Below, piece after piece: positions 53,660 through 63,888 of a stretch of 64,000 nucleotides of DNA (positions within the stretch are counted from its first letter, which is position 1; every line of letters begins with the position of its first letter). The DNA is from Pelagibius sp048268885 (GTDB lineage: Bacteria; Pseudomonadota; Alphaproteobacteria; Kiloniellales; Kiloniellaceae). The DNA is taken from assembly GCA_048268885.1 (NCBI GenBank), contig JBLWUP010000011.1, positions 1-64,000 of the forward strand. The letters are read 5' to 3'. The notes beneath the pieces are model-generated. The model searched no databases. It worked only from the letters and a program-made list of their open reading frames with translations, and was not told where the DNA came from. A program made the translations under genes and the position numbers.

Positions 53660-53768
53660 GGCCCGGGCGCCGCTGCGGAAGTGTCTGACGACAAACCGTC
53701 ATTGAGCAGGTACCGGCCCTTTTTGCGGTGCGACTCCACACCGTATCAACGTTTCGTGGACCTACCTT

Positions 53769-55070
53769 TTAGTTCACAACCCGCTGATTATAAAGGGCCA
53801 GGCCGCGCAGCAGGTCGAAGGCCCGGGCAAGCTGGTAGTCCTGCTCTGTCGCCTCCGAGAGGGAGTGGGCGTCTTCCGGCCCGACGCCGTCCGTCGGCTC
53901 CTCGCTCACCCCGTTTTCCTCGTTGGGATTGTCGAGGGCGCCGCGCAGGTCCGCTTCGCGGCGGCCGGGGCGGGCCGCTTCGGCCTGCTCCACGGTGGCC
54001 TGTTCCACCAGGATGTCCGGGTCGATGCCGAGCGCCTGGATGGAGCGGCCCGACGGCGTGAAGTAGCGCGCCGTGGTCAGCCGCATGGCGCCGTTCAGGC
54101 CCAGCGGGATGATGGTCTGCACGGAGCCTTTGCCGAAGGAGCGGGTGCCCATGATGATGGCGCGGCGGTGGTCCTGCAGGGCGCCGGCCACGATCTCCGA
54201 AGCCGAGGCGGAACCGCCGTTGATCAGCACGACCACCGGCAGGCCGTCGGCCAGATCACCGGCCGTGGCGTTGAAGCGCTGCGAGTCGTCGACTTCGCGC
54301 CCGCGGGTGGAGACGATTTCCCCCTGTTCGATGAAGGCGTCGGAAACCTGGACCGCCTGGTCCAGCAGGCCGCCGGGATTGTTGCGCAGGTCGACGATGT
54401 AGCCGCGTAGGTCACCGCCCGCCTCGGCCTTGATCTCGCTGATCGCCTTCTCCAGGCCCGGCATGGTCTGCTGGTTGAAGGTGGTGATGCGGACGTAGCC
54501 GACGTTGTCCTCCATGCGGTTGCGCACCGACTGGATCTTGATGACGTCACGGGTGATGGTCAGGTCGAAGGGCTCTTTGTCCTCGCGCCGGATGGTCACC
54601 GTCAGGTCGGTGTTCACCGGGCCGCGCATCTTCTCGACCGCTTCGTTGAGGCTGAGGCCCAGGATCGCCTCGCCGTCCAGGTGGGTGATGAAGTCGCCCG
54701 GCTTCACGCCGGCGCGGAACGCCGGGGTGTCGTCGATCGGCGAAACCACCTTCACGAAGCCGTTCTCCATGGTGACCTCGATACCCAGGCCGCCGAACTC
54801 GCCCTTGGTCTGCACCCGCATGTCGCCGAAGGAGTCGGCGTTCAGGTAGCTGGAGTGGGGGTCGAGGGTGGAGAGCATGCCCTGGATGGCATACTCGATC
54901 AGCTGCTGGTCGGTGACTTCCTCGACATAGTCGGCGCGCACGCGCTCGAAGACATCGCTGAAGAGTTTCAGTTGCCGGTAGGTGTCGGACGAGTTGTCCT
55001 GCGCCGGCGAAAACTGCGGCACAGCGATCAGGAGGACGGCCACCAGGGCCGCGATCTGGAATTTGCGCAT
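53769..55070 (-). CDS. ctpA: S41 family C-terminal processing peptidase
   Basis: This periplasmic serine protease trims or degrades envelope proteins. The product is 433 residues: signal peptide (MRKFQIAALVAVLLIAVPQF), an N-terminal domain, a PDZ domain (GGLGIEVTMENGFVKVVSPI, then PGDFITHLDGEAI), and the S41 core with GYIVDLRNNPGGLLDQAVQV, the catalytic Ser in GGSASASEIVAGAL and Lys in GTRSFGKGSVQT. ATG 55070 overlaps the stop of the upstream EnvC-like gene as TAATG, so the two are coupled. Confidence 0.95.
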   Translation of the reverse strand: MRKFQIAALVAVLLIAVPQFSPAQDNSSDTYRQLKLFSDVFERVRADYVEEVTDQQLIEYAIQGMLSTLDPHSSYLNADSFGDMRVQTKGEFGGLGIEVTMENGFVKVVSPIDDTPAFRAGVKPGDFITHLDGEAILGLSLNEAVEKMRGPVNTDLTVTIRREDKEPFDLTITRDVIKIQSVRNRMEDNVGYVRITTFNQQTMPGLEKAISEIKAEAGGDLRGYIVDLRNNPGGLLDQAVQVSDAFIEQGEIVSTRGREVDDSQRFNATAGDLADGLPVVVLINGGSASASEIVAGALQDHRRAIIMGTRSFGKGSVQTIIPLGLNGAMRLTTARYFTPSGRSIQALGIDPDILVEQATVEQAEAARPGRREADLRGALDNPNEENGVSEEPTDGVGPEDAHSLSEATEQDYQLARAFDLLRGLALYNQRVVN

Positions 55071-56479
55071 TAACCTCGCACCTTGTCGTCGTTTGTAGCC
55101 AACCAGGGGAGCGGATTGATGGCCTGCCCTGTGCGGCGGAGTTCCAAATAAAGCTCCGGGTTGCTGCCGGCGGCGTCGCCCATCCGAGCGACGGGTTCTC
55201 CGGCCAGCACCCACTGCCCGACCACGGCGTCGATCCGATCGAAACCGGCCAATATCGTATGATATCGCCCGCCGTGGTCGATGATCAAGATAAGCCCATA
55301 ACCGCGAAACGGGCCGGCATAGGCGATTTTGCCGTCGAAGGGCGCCACCACCTGGGCTTTGGGCCGCGTCTGGATGGATATTCCCTTGGACGTGGCGCCG
55401 GGAGAATCGCTGTCCTGCCCGTAAAGACGCACCACTTTGCCGCGGACCGGCACGGTCAGGCTGGCGCGGGCGTCCGGGAAGGGGCGCAGCGAGTCCGGCC
55501 GTGTCAGGCGGGCGACCTGCTGGCCGTCCTGTTCAACTTGGCGTGAGGCCTCGCGGGCGGCGGCGCGGGCCTGCTCGGCGGCCGCGGCGGCGCGCTCGGC
55601 GGCCTCGGCCTCCTGCCGGCTCAGGGCCTCGCGCTGGGCGGCTTCCTGCTCGGCGGCGCGGCGCAGCTGTTCCTGGCGGCGGTGCTCGGCGGCCAGGCGG
55701 CGTTCCTCGGTGGCCCGGGCCTCGGCCTCGAGGCGTTCGGTCAGCTCGCGCAGGTCGCGCGCTTCCTCGGCCAGCCTGGCGATGCGGGCCTGGGTGGCGC
55801 TGCGCTCGGCCTCCGCCGTTTCCTGCAGCTTCGACTTGCGCGTCAGCAGGGCCGCCAGGCGGTCCCGTTCGGTCCCCAGGGAGGCCGTGGCCGCGGCCAG
55901 GCCGTCGCGTTCGATCCCGATGCGCGCCCGCAGCACCGCCAGGTCGCCCAGCTCGTCACGCAGGGCCCTGGCCTGGTCCTCCAGCTTGGGAATGGCAACC
56001 CGCAGCAGCAGGGCGGCGCGGGCCGAGTCGATCGGCGCTTCGCTGCGCGCCAGGGCCGCTTCGGGCGGCTGCAGGGCGAGGCGCTGCAGGGCGCCCAGGG
56101 TGCGCCCCAGCTGCTCCTTGCGTTCGGCGAGGTCCTCGGCCTTGGCCTGTTCCTCGGCGCGCAGTGCCGCCACGGTCTCTTCGGCGGCGGTCATCTCGCT
56201 TTCCAGGTCCTGGGCGCGCTTGGCGGCGGCGATGGACCTGGCGCGCAGTTCCTCGACCTCCGCGGCCAGGGCCGCGGCCTCGGCTTCCAGCTTTTCGGCC
56301 CGGGCGCGGTCCTCCGCCAGCTCGCGTTCCAGCTTCTCCAGATCCTGCTGCGGGGCGTCCTGCTGGGGGGCGTCCTGCTGCTGGGCCAGCGCCGGGGGCA
56401 CGGCCTGCAAGGCAAGCGCCAGGCAGAAAGACCCGGCGAGGGTCCGGTGGAGCGGGAACCGCTGGGGGCGCGCTGCCAA
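55070..56479 (-). CDS. EnvC-like murein hydrolase activator (M23/LytM domain)
   Basis: The product is 469 residues: signal peptide, then DAPQQDAPQQD and a long coiled coil (about 45-330, rich in E, A, R), then an LytM domain (about 345-465). The domain has SKGISIQTRPKAQVVAPFDG, IIDHGGRYHTILAGFDRID and LYLELRRTGQAINPLPWL. The first zinc ligand expected as HxGxD is absent (SKGIS), and the last HxH is also not kept, so it is probably an EnvC-type activator of amidases and not a peptidase itself. TTG at 56479 is the only upstream start ahead of the signal peptide. Confidence 0.88.
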   Translation of the reverse strand: MAARPQRFPLHRTLAGSFCLALALQAVPPALAQQQDAPQQDAPQQDLEKLERELAEDRARAEKLEAEAAALAAEVEELRARSIAAAKRAQDLESEMTAAEETVAALRAEEQAKAEDLAERKEQLGRTLGALQRLALQPPEAALARSEAPIDSARAALLLRVAIPKLEDQARALRDELGDLAVLRARIGIERDGLAAATASLGTERDRLAALLTRKSKLQETAEAERSATQARIARLAEEARDLRELTERLEAEARATEERRLAAEHRRQEQLRRAAEQEAAQREALSRQEAEAAERAAAAAEQARAAAREASRQVEQDGQQVARLTRPDSLRPFPDARASLTVPVRGKVVRLYGQDSDSPGATSKGISIQTRPKAQVVAPFDGKIAYAGPFRGYGLILIIDHGGRYHTILAGFDRIDAVVGQWVLAGEPVARMGDAAGSNPELYLELRRTGQAINPLPWLATNDDKVRG

Positions 56480-56481
56480 GG

Positions 56482-58068
56482 TTATTCCGCGGCCGCCTCA
56501 CCGCGTGCGCCGCGGCCGATGAGGCTGTGCCCGGTCATCACGCCGGGGCGCGGCAGGCCCATGAGGTCGAGCAGCGTCGGCGCGATGTCGGCCAGCCGGC
56601 CGTCGGAGAGGTCGTGGGCCCGCGCCGGGCCATTGATCAGCAGCAAGGGCACCTTGTTCATGGTGTGGGCGGTGTGGGCCTGGCCGGTCTTTTCGTCGCT
56701 CATCTGCTCGGCGTTGCCGTGGTCGGCGGTCAGCAGGATGCAGCCGCCGGCCTTCTCCACCGCCTCGGCCAGGCGCCCGACGCAGGTGTCGACGGTGGCG
56801 ACCGCCTTCATGGCGGCGGCCAGATCGCCGGTGTGGCCGACCATGTCGCCGTTGGCGTAGTTCACGACGATCAGGTCGAAGGTGCCGGAGGTGATGGCCG
56901 CCACCAGCTTGTCGGTCACCTCCGGCGCCGACATCTCCGGCTTCAGGTCGTAGGTGGCCACGTCGGGGGAGGGCACCAGGATGCGCTCCTCGCCCTCGAA
57001 GACCTCCTCGCGCCCGCCGTTGAAGAAGAAGGTGACGTGGGCGTACTTCTCGGTCTCCGCGATGCGCAGCTGGCGCTTGCCGGCGGCGGCCACCACCTCG
57101 CCCAGGGTCTCGGTCAGGTCCTCCGGCGGGTAGAGCGCGGTGAGGAAGGCGTTCAGCTCGGTCGAGTATTCCACCATGCCGGTGGCGCAGGCGAAGGCGG
57201 GCCGCCCGACGGCCTGGAAGCCGTCGAAGGCCGGGTCGAGCAGCGCGGTCAGGATCTCGCGCGCGCGGTCGGCGCGGAAGTTGGCCATGAAGAGGCCGTC
57301 GCCGTCCTTCATGCCGGCGTAGTCGCCGACCACCGTGGGCAGGACGAACTCGTCGGAGGTGTCGGCGGCATAGCTCTGCTCGACGGCCTTCAGGGGATCG
57401 GCGGCCCGCTCGCCCTCGGCCTGCACCAGGGTGCGATAGGCCTTTTCGACCCGCGCCCAGCGCTTGTCGCGGTCCATGGCGTAGTAGCGTCCGGAGACCG
57501 TGGCGACGGTCGCCTTGGGCGCCTTGGCCTGGAAGCTCTTCAGGTAGTCGAGGGCGCTGCGCGGCGGCGTGTCGCGGCCGTCCAGGAAGGCATGCACGGC
57601 GACTGGGATGCCGGCCTCGGCCAGCACCTCGGCCAGGTAGGCCATCTGGTCCTGGTGTGAATGCACGCCGCCGGGCGACAGCAGGCCCATCACATGGGCG
57701 GTGCCGCCGGACTCCTTCAGGGCGGCGATGGCGCCTTGCAGAATGGGGTTCGCGGTGAAGCTGCCGTCGGCGATGGCCGCGTCGATGCGCGGCAGGTCCT
57801 GCATCACCACGCGACCGGCGCCGAGGTTCATGTGCCCGACCTCGGAGTTGCCCATCTGCCCGCTGGGCAGGCCGACCTCGCTCTCCGAGGCGTCGACCAG
57901 GGCGTGCGGCAGCTCCTCGAGCATGCGGTCCAGGTTCGGCGTCGGCCCCTCGCAAATGGCGTTGTTCTCGCAGCTCTCGCGATGGCCCCAGCCGTCCAGG
58001 ATGCACAGCACCACGGGGCGCGGGGTCTTGGGGGGGCGCGGGGTCTTGGGAGGGGATGTGTCGGTCAT
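56482..58068 (-). CDS. gpmI: 2,3-bisphosphoglycerate-independent phosphoglycerate mutase
   Basis: GpmI interconverts 3- and 2-phosphoglycerate in glycolysis and gluconeogenesis using two Mn ions. The product is 528 residues: LCILDGWGHRE (Asp25), the catalytic Ser75 in QMGNSEVGHMNLGAG, HSHQDQMAYLAEVLAEAG and ILLTADHGNAEQM. The N-terminus has a doubled PPKTPR (SPPKTPRPPKTPRP). ATG 58068 was preferred over GTG/ATG 58089. It is followed after 2 bases by the EnvC-like gene. Confidence 0.96.
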   Translation of the reverse strand: MTDTSPPKTPRPPKTPRPVVLCILDGWGHRESCENNAICEGPTPNLDRMLEELPHALVDASESEVGLPSGQMGNSEVGHMNLGAGRVVMQDLPRIDAAIADGSFTANPILQGAIAALKESGGTAHVMGLLSPGGVHSHQDQMAYLAEVLAEAGIPVAVHAFLDGRDTPPRSALDYLKSFQAKAPKATVATVSGRYYAMDRDKRWARVEKAYRTLVQAEGERAADPLKAVEQSYAADTSDEFVLPTVVGDYAGMKDGDGLFMANFRADRAREILTALLDPAFDGFQAVGRPAFACATGMVEYSTELNAFLTALYPPEDLTETLGEVVAAAGKRQLRIAETEKYAHVTFFFNGGREEVFEGEERILVPSPDVATYDLKPEMSAPEVTDKLVAAITSGTFDLIVVNYANGDMVGHTGDLAAAMKAVATVDTCVGRLAEAVEKAGGCILLTADHGNAEQMSDEKTGQAHTAHTMNKVPLLLINGPARAHDLSDGRLADIAPTLLDLMGLPRPGVMTGHSLIGRGARGEAAAE

Positions 58069-58098
58069 GGCGCTACTCTGACGGCTCAACGGTGTTTT

Positions 58099-58557
58099 TC
58101 AATCCCGGTGGTAGGGGTGTCCGGCCAGGATGCTCTCGGCGCGGTACAACTGTTCGGCCAGCATGCCCCTCACCAACATATGGGGCCAGGTCATGCGGCC
58201 CAAGGAGAGAATCCTGTCGGCGGCCTGGCGCGCGGCCCGGGAGAGGCCGTCGGCGCCGCCGATCATGAAGGCCAGGTCCTGGGTGCCGTCGTCCTGCCAG
58301 CGGCCCAGCAGGGCGGCGAAGTCGCGGCTGGCCATTTCCTTGCCGCCCTCGTCCAGGGCAATCACCTTGGCGCCTTTCGGCAGCGCGGCCAGCAGCAGCT
58401 CGCCTTCCTGCTCCTTCAGCGCCTCCGGCGGCAGCGGCCGGCGTTCCTCGACTTCCTTCAGGGTAAGCTGCCAGCGCAGTCGCGCGGCATAGAGCTCATA
58501 AAGCTCCTTCGTGGCGCCGGCCTTGTTCCGGCCGACGGCCGCCAGGGTAATTCGCAT
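58099..58557 (-). CDS. rlmH: 23S rRNA (pseudouridine1915-N3)-methyltransferase
   Basis: RlmH methylates pseudouridine 1915 in helix 69 of 23S rRNA. The product is 152 residues of the SPOUT type with ALDEGGKEMASRDFAALLGR, FMIGGADGLSRAARQAADRI and the C-terminal knot LGRMTWPHMLVRGMLAEQLY. Order nadD-rsfS-rlmH is widely conserved. Confidence 0.96.
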   Translation of the reverse strand: MRITLAAVGRNKAGATKELYELYAARLRWQLTLKEVEERRPLPPEALKEQEGELLLAALPKGAKVIALDEGGKEMASRDFAALLGRWQDDGTQDLAFMIGGADGLSRAARQAADRILSLGRMTWPHMLVRGMLAEQLYRAESILAGHPYHRD

Positions 58558-58664
58558 TGCTCCACCCGCGCCCCAGGCGCTATCAGGCTGCCCCGGCTTC
58601 AGGCCCTCCCCGGCCCGGGCATCAGGCAGCCTGCCGGGCGCGGCCCGTCTAGTTGACGGCTACG

Positions 58665-59081
58665 TCAATTGACGGGCGCGTCCAGCTCCGTCTCTCCGCC
58701 GGCCGGCACCAGGTTCACGCCCCACATCTTTTCCAGATTGTAGAAGCTGCGGACTTCCGGCCGGAACAGGTGGACGATCACGTCACCGCCGTCGATCAAT
58801 ACCCAGTCGCAACGCTGCTGGCCTTCCGCGGCGACGCCGTGGACGCCTTCGGCCTTCAGCTTCTCGCGCAGATGGTCGGCCATGGCGCCGACCTGCCGCG
58901 CCGAGCGGCCGGAGGCGATGACCATGAAATCTGCGATGCTGGATTTGTCGGCGAGTTCGATGACGACAATGTCGTCCGCCTTGTCGTCTTCCAGGGACGA
59001 CTGAACTACGGAAAGCAGGCGCCGGCTGTGGGCGAGTGCGTCCTGCTGATCGGCCCGGGGGGCCTTGGTCTCTTGGAGTAT
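58665..59081 (-). CDS. rsfS: ribosome silencing factor RsfS, start codon non-canonical
   Basis: RsfS binds uL14 and blocks subunit joining when nutrients are short. Family similarity runs from SRRLLSVVQSSLEDDKADDI through IVVIELADKSSIADFMVIAS, GRSARQVGAMADHLREKL and DVIVHLFRPEVRSFYNLEKM to the stop. No ATG, GTG or TTG occurs in frame between the upstream in-frame stop and ATG 58925, which would cut off the conserved first half. ATA at 59081, 9 bases after AGGAGA (59096-59091), is the best placed; CTG at 59018 is another option. With ATA the protein has 138 residues. Confidence 0.85.
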   Translation of the reverse strand: MLQETKAPRADQQDALAHSRRLLSVVQSSLEDDKADDIVVIELADKSSIADFMVIASGRSARQVGAMADHLREKLKAEGVHGVAAEGQQRCDWVLIDGGDVIVHLFRPEVRSFYNLEKMWGVNLVPAGGETELDAPVN

Positions 59082-59085
59082 GACC

Positions 59086-59784
59086 CTAAATCTCCTGTTT
59101 GTTATCGCCTAGGGCCGTTCCAGCCGGCATCTCCTGCAGCGGCGTGCGGGCCCTGATTTCGGTCGCTGACTGGGGGTTCAAACGGCATCGTATGAATGCC
59201 CAAGCCGGCGGCCTTGCCTCGGCCAGGCGCCGCGCCGAGCTGTCTTTCAGCCGGTACCGGGCAAAAGCGCGCGCTGCCTTGCCTGACAACGCCCTTAAAG
59301 AATAGGAGGGGCGGTCGAAAACCGCAACGGGTAGGGTGTTAAAGATTTGCGGCCAGTCCTGCCATTGATGAACTTGAATCAAGTTATCTGCCCCCATCAG
59401 CCAGACGAAGCGGACCCGCGGCAGCAGGCCGACCAGGGTCTGCAGGGTGTCGGCGGTATAGGCGCTGCCGAGGCGCGTCTCCAGGCCGGTGACCAGGATC
59501 CGCGGGTCGCCGGCGGCCGCGCGGGCGCGGGCCAGGCGCTCCGCCAGGGGCGCCATTTCATTGGGTGATTTCAAGGGGTTCTGCGGCGAGACCAGCCACC
59601 ACACCCGGTCGAGGCCGAGGCGGGTCAGGGCCTCGCGGGAGATCTCCCGGTGGCCCTCGTGGGCCGGGTTGAAGGAGCCGCCGAGCAGGCCGATGCGCGC
59701 GCCCGGCGGCGGCAGCCGGCCGTCCAACTCGGCGCTGAGTTCCGCCGGGGTGAGGGGCGGCGTGGTGTGCAGGAAGGGGCTCAT
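59086..59784 (-). CDS. nadD: nicotinate-nucleotide adenylyltransferase
   Basis: NadD makes deamido-NAD from nicotinate mononucleotide and ATP. The product is 232 residues: an extra N-terminal part (about 28 residues), IGLLGGSFNPAHEGHREISR with the (T/H)xGH nucleotide motif, WWLVSPQNPLKSPNEMAPL, FVWLMGADNLIQVHQW and SATEIRART near the C-terminus. The RBS for rsfS lies inside its last codons, so rsfS is translationally linked. Confidence 0.95.
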   Translation of the reverse strand: MSPFLHTTPPLTPAELSAELDGRLPPPGARIGLLGGSFNPAHEGHREISREALTRLGLDRVWWLVSPQNPLKSPNEMAPLAERLARARAAAGDPRILVTGLETRLGSAYTADTLQTLVGLLPRVRFVWLMGADNLIQVHQWQDWPQIFNTLPVAVFDRPSYSLRALSGKAARAFARYRLKDSSARRLAEARPPAWAFIRCRLNPQSATEIRARTPLQEMPAGTALGDNKQEI

Positions 59785-59869
59785 ACGGGCGCTAACGGTG
59801 GGAGGGTTTCTTCGGCCCGGTTAATTGGACCGGGGAGATCAGAAACCAGCCTGCGCCCGGAAACAAGGC

Positions 59870-60873
<1,004 letters not shown>

Positions 60874-60877
<4 letters not shown>

Positions 60878-61875
60878 GCGTCTTCTCCCACGGTCTCCGG
60901 ATGACCCTGCGGCACGCCGTGGCTCAGCGGGTAGTGGCAGAGGGCGCCGCCTTCGGGGCTCGGCACCTCGCGGCGGCAGCGCTCGGTGGCGAAGCGGCAG
61001 CGCGGGTTGAACAGGCAGCCGCTCGGCCGGTCGAACTGGCCGGGCACCACCCCGGGGATCGACGGCAGCCGCTTGGCCGTGGCGCGTTCCGGCAGCGCGG
61101 AGAGCAGGGCGGCGGTGTAAGGGTGGCGCGGGTCGGCGAAGAGGCCTTCCACCGGCTGTTTCTCCACCTGCTGGCCGGCGTACTGCACCGTCACGCGCTG
61201 GGCGGTCTCGGCGACGACGCCCAGGTCGTGGGTGATCAGCACCAGGGCCATGTCGCGCTCGCGCTGCAGTTCGATGAGCAGTTCCAGGATCTGCGCCTGG
61301 ATGGTGACGTCCAGGGCCGTGGTCGGCTCGTCGGCGATCAGCAGGCGCGGGTTGCAGGCGATGGCGATGGCGATCATGACGCGCTGGTTCATGCCGCCGG
61401 ACATCTGGTGCGGGAAGGCGGAGAGCCGCGTGTCGGGCGCCGGGATGCCGACCAGGTCGAGCAGCTCAATGGCGCGGCGCCGGTGTTCGGCGCGCGACCC
61501 GCCGAGGTGGGTCTTCAGCGATTCAGTGATCTGGAAGCCGACGGTGAAGCAGGGGTTCAGCGAGGTCATCGGCTCCTGGAAAATCATCGCCATGTCCTTG
61601 CCGATGATCTTGCGCCGGTCCTTGGGCGACATGGTCAGCAGGTCGCGGCCGTCGAAGGCCAGGCGGTCGGCGGTCACCTTGGCGGTCCAGGGCAGCAGAC
61701 CCATGAGCGCCAGCATGGAGACCGACTTGCCGGAGCCGGACTCGCCGACGATGGCCACCAGGTCGCCCTTGCCGACGTCCAGGTCGACCGAATCGACCGC
61801 GCGGAACAGGCCGTGGGCGGTCTGGAAATCGACCGAGAGGTTGCGGATCTCGAGCAGGCTGGCGGGCTGGCTCAT
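60874..61875 (-). CDS. dppD: oligopeptide/dipeptide ABC transporter ATP-binding protein (DppD-like)
   Basis: The second ATPase of the importer. The product is 333 residues with Walker A GESGSGKSVSMLALMG, MSGGMNQRVMIAIAIACNPR, Walker B LIADEPTTALDVTIQAQILE and the C-terminal GCLFNPRCRFATERC extension. It lies 7 bases after dppC and overlaps dppF by 4 bases. Confidence 0.94.
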
Positions 61876-61882
61876 GGCGGGC

Positions 61883-62797
61883 TCACGAGCGTTTCATCTT
61901 CGGGTCCAGCGCGTCGCGCAGCCCGTCGCCGAAGAGGTTGATGGCAAGAACGGTGATGAGGATGGCCAGACCCGGGAAGGTCACCACCCACCAAGCGCGG
62001 GTGATGAACTCGCGGGCGTCGGCCAGCATGGCGCCCCATTCCGGCGTCGGCGGCTGGGCGCCCTGGCCGAGGAAGCCGAGCGCGGCGGCATCGAGGATCG
62101 CCGTGGAGAAGCTGAGCGTCGCCTGCACGATCAGCGGCGCCATGCAGTTCGGCAGCACGGTGACGAACATCAGGCGCGGCAGGCGCGCGCCGGCGACGCG
62201 CGCCGAGGTGACGTAGTCGCGCGTGCTCTCCGAAATGACCGAGGCGCGGGTCAGGCGCACGAAGTGGGGCAGCACCACCACGGCCACGGCGATCATGGCG
62301 TTGGTCAGGCTGGGGCCCAGCAGGGTCACCAGCACCAGGGCCAGCAGGATCGAGGGGAAAGCGAGGATGATGTCCATCAGCCGCATGATCAGCACCTCGA
62401 TGGTGCCGCGGAAGAAGCCGGCGACGAGGCCCAGGGTGATGCCGACGCTGAAGGCGATGGTGATGACGATGGCGCCGACGTAGAGCGAATAGCGCGCCCC
62501 GTGGATCAGGCGCGAGAGGATGTCGCGCCCGACGGCGTCGGTGCCGAGGATGAACTCCCAGCTGCCGCCTTCCATCCACACCGGCGGTTCCAGGAAGTGG
62601 CCGCGGTACTGTTCGATCGGCGAATGCGGCGCCACCACGTCGGCGAAGACGGCGAGCAGCACCAGCACAACGACGACGCCGAGCCCGGCGACGGCGCCGT
62701 TGTTCTCCGAGAAATAGTGCCAGAACTCGCGCAGGCGCTCGGCGCGGATGTTGCGCGGCGCGGCGGCGGTCTCGAGCGGGGGATCCTGGGCCGTCAT
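61883..62797 (-). CDS. dppC: ABC transporter permease (DppC-like)
   Basis: The product is 304 residues. It has an N-terminal helix (about 34-54, VAGLGVVVVLVLLAVFADVV) followed by LGTDAVGRDILSRLIHGARY, five further helices, and the EAA loop around ALGFLGQGAQPPTPEWGAML. This is the typical DppC/OppC form. It partners DppB to form the membrane channel. Confidence 0.94.
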   Translation of the reverse strand: MTAQDPPLETAAAPRNIRAERLREFWHYFSENNGAVAGLGVVVVLVLLAVFADVVAPHSPIEQYRGHFLEPPVWMEGGSWEFILGTDAVGRDILSRLIHGARYSLYVGAIVITIAFSVGITLGLVAGFFRGTIEVLIMRLMDIILAFPSILLALVLVTLLGPSLTNAMIAVAVVVLPHFVRLTRASVISESTRDYVTSARVAGARLPRLMFVTVLPNCMAPLIVQATLSFSTAILDAAALGFLGQGAQPPTPEWGAMLADAREFITRAWWVVTFPGLAILITVLAINLFGDGLRDALDPKMKRS

Positions 62798-62806
62798 GTC
62801 TTCCCT

Positions 62807-63820
62807 CTACCGCTTATGCCGGATGCGCGGATTGATGAGGCCGTAGAGCAGGTCCACGGTCAGGTTCACGATCATCACGATGGCCGCGATCAGCAGCAGG
62901 CCGCCCTGCACCGAGGGATAGTCGCGCCGCGAGATGGAATCGACCATCCACTTGCCGATGCCCGGCCAGGCGAAGATGGTCTCGGTCAGGATGGCGCCGG
63001 CCAGCAGCACGCCGACCGACAGGCCGATGACCGTGACGACGGGAATCAGCGCGTTGCGCAGCGCGTGCAGGCCGATGACCCGCCAGGGCGGCAGGCCCTT
63101 GGCGCGCGCGGTGCGCACGTAGTCCTCGCCCAGCACTTCCAGCATGGCCGAGCGCGTCTGCCGCGCGATGACCGCCAGCGGAATGGTGCCCAGCGCGATG
63201 GTCGGCAGGATCAGGTGGCGCAGCGCCGAGGTGAAGGCGCCCTTCTCGCCGGACAGCAGGCTGTCGATCAGCATGAAGCCTGTCGGGGTCGGGAAGAAGT
63301 AGAGGATGTCGATACGCCCGGAGACCGGCGTCCAGGACAAGGGCGGCGTCGAGAAGAGAATGATGAGGATCAGCGCCCACCAGAAGATCGGCATGGAATA
63401 GCCGGTCAGCGCAACGCCCATAAGGGTGTGGTCGAACCAGGAGCCGCGCTTCACCGCGGCGATGATGCCGGCGGGCAGGCCGATGACCATGGCGAAGATG
63501 ATGGCGCAGAAGGAAAGTTCCAGCGTCGCCGGGAAGAGCGTGAAGAATTCCTCGACCACCGGCTGCTTGGTGACGATGGACTTGCCGAGGTCGCCCTGCA
63601 GCACGTCGGCGATGTAGTAGAGGTACTGCTGCCAGGCCGGCTTGTCGAAGCCGAACTGGGCCATCAGTTCGGCATGGCGTTCCGGCGTGACGCCGCGCTC
63701 ACCGGCCAGCAGCGTGACCGGGTCGCCGGGCAGCAGCCGGATGAAGGCGAAGGCCAGGACGGTGATCCCGATGAAGGTCGGGATCAGCTGGCCGATCTTG
63801 GTGATGATGAAGCGGAGCAT
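62807..63820 (-). CDS. dppB: ABC transporter permease (DppB-like)
   Basis: The product is 337 residues with six predicted helices. It starts MLRFIITKIGQLIPTFIGIT and has RLLPGDPVTLLAG after helix 1, the EAA loop with RTARAKGLPPWRVIGLHALR, and GAILTETIFAWPGIGKWMVD near the C-terminus. This is the DppB/OppB form. It is separated from dppA by a strong hairpin and from dppC by 9 bases. Confidence 0.95.
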   Translation of the reverse strand: MLRFIITKIGQLIPTFIGITVLAFAFIRLLPGDPVTLLAGERGVTPERHAELMAQFGFDKPAWQQYLYYIADVLQGDLGKSIVTKQPVVEEFFTLFPATLELSFCAIIFAMVIGLPAGIIAAVKRGSWFDHTLMGVALTGYSMPIFWWALILIILFSTPPLSWTPVSGRIDILYFFPTPTGFMLIDSLLSGEKGAFTSALRHLILPTIALGTIPLAVIARQTRSAMLEVLGEDYVRTARAKGLPPWRVIGLHALRNALIPVVTVIGLSVGVLLAGAILTETIFAWPGIGKWMVDSISRRDYPSVQGGLLLIAAIVMIVNLTVDLLYGLINPRIRHKR

Positions 63821-63847
63821 TGCTGGTGCAGCACGGGGCCGAAGCGC

Positions 63848-63878
63848 GACCGGGAGGAGCCGTCAGCTCCTCCCGGTC
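63848..63878 (-). promoter_or_regulatory. strong intercistronic hairpin between dppA and dppB
   Basis: GACCGGGAGGAGC (63848-63860) and GCTCCTCCCGGTC (63866-63878) pair perfectly over 13 bp around a 5-base loop. It lies 10 bases after the dppA stop on the minus strand. No T-run follows, so it is more likely an mRNA-stabilising structure or partial terminator that keeps the binding protein more abundant than the permeases, as is known in other peptide and sugar ABC operons. Confidence 0.75.
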
Positions 63879-63888
63879 GTCCCGGGCC

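Noticed and set aside
52133..54061. Plus-strand frame of 642 codons opposite the deacetylase and ctpA
   Set aside because: It is a G/R/F-rich shadow with no similarity; the minus-strand genes have clear domains.
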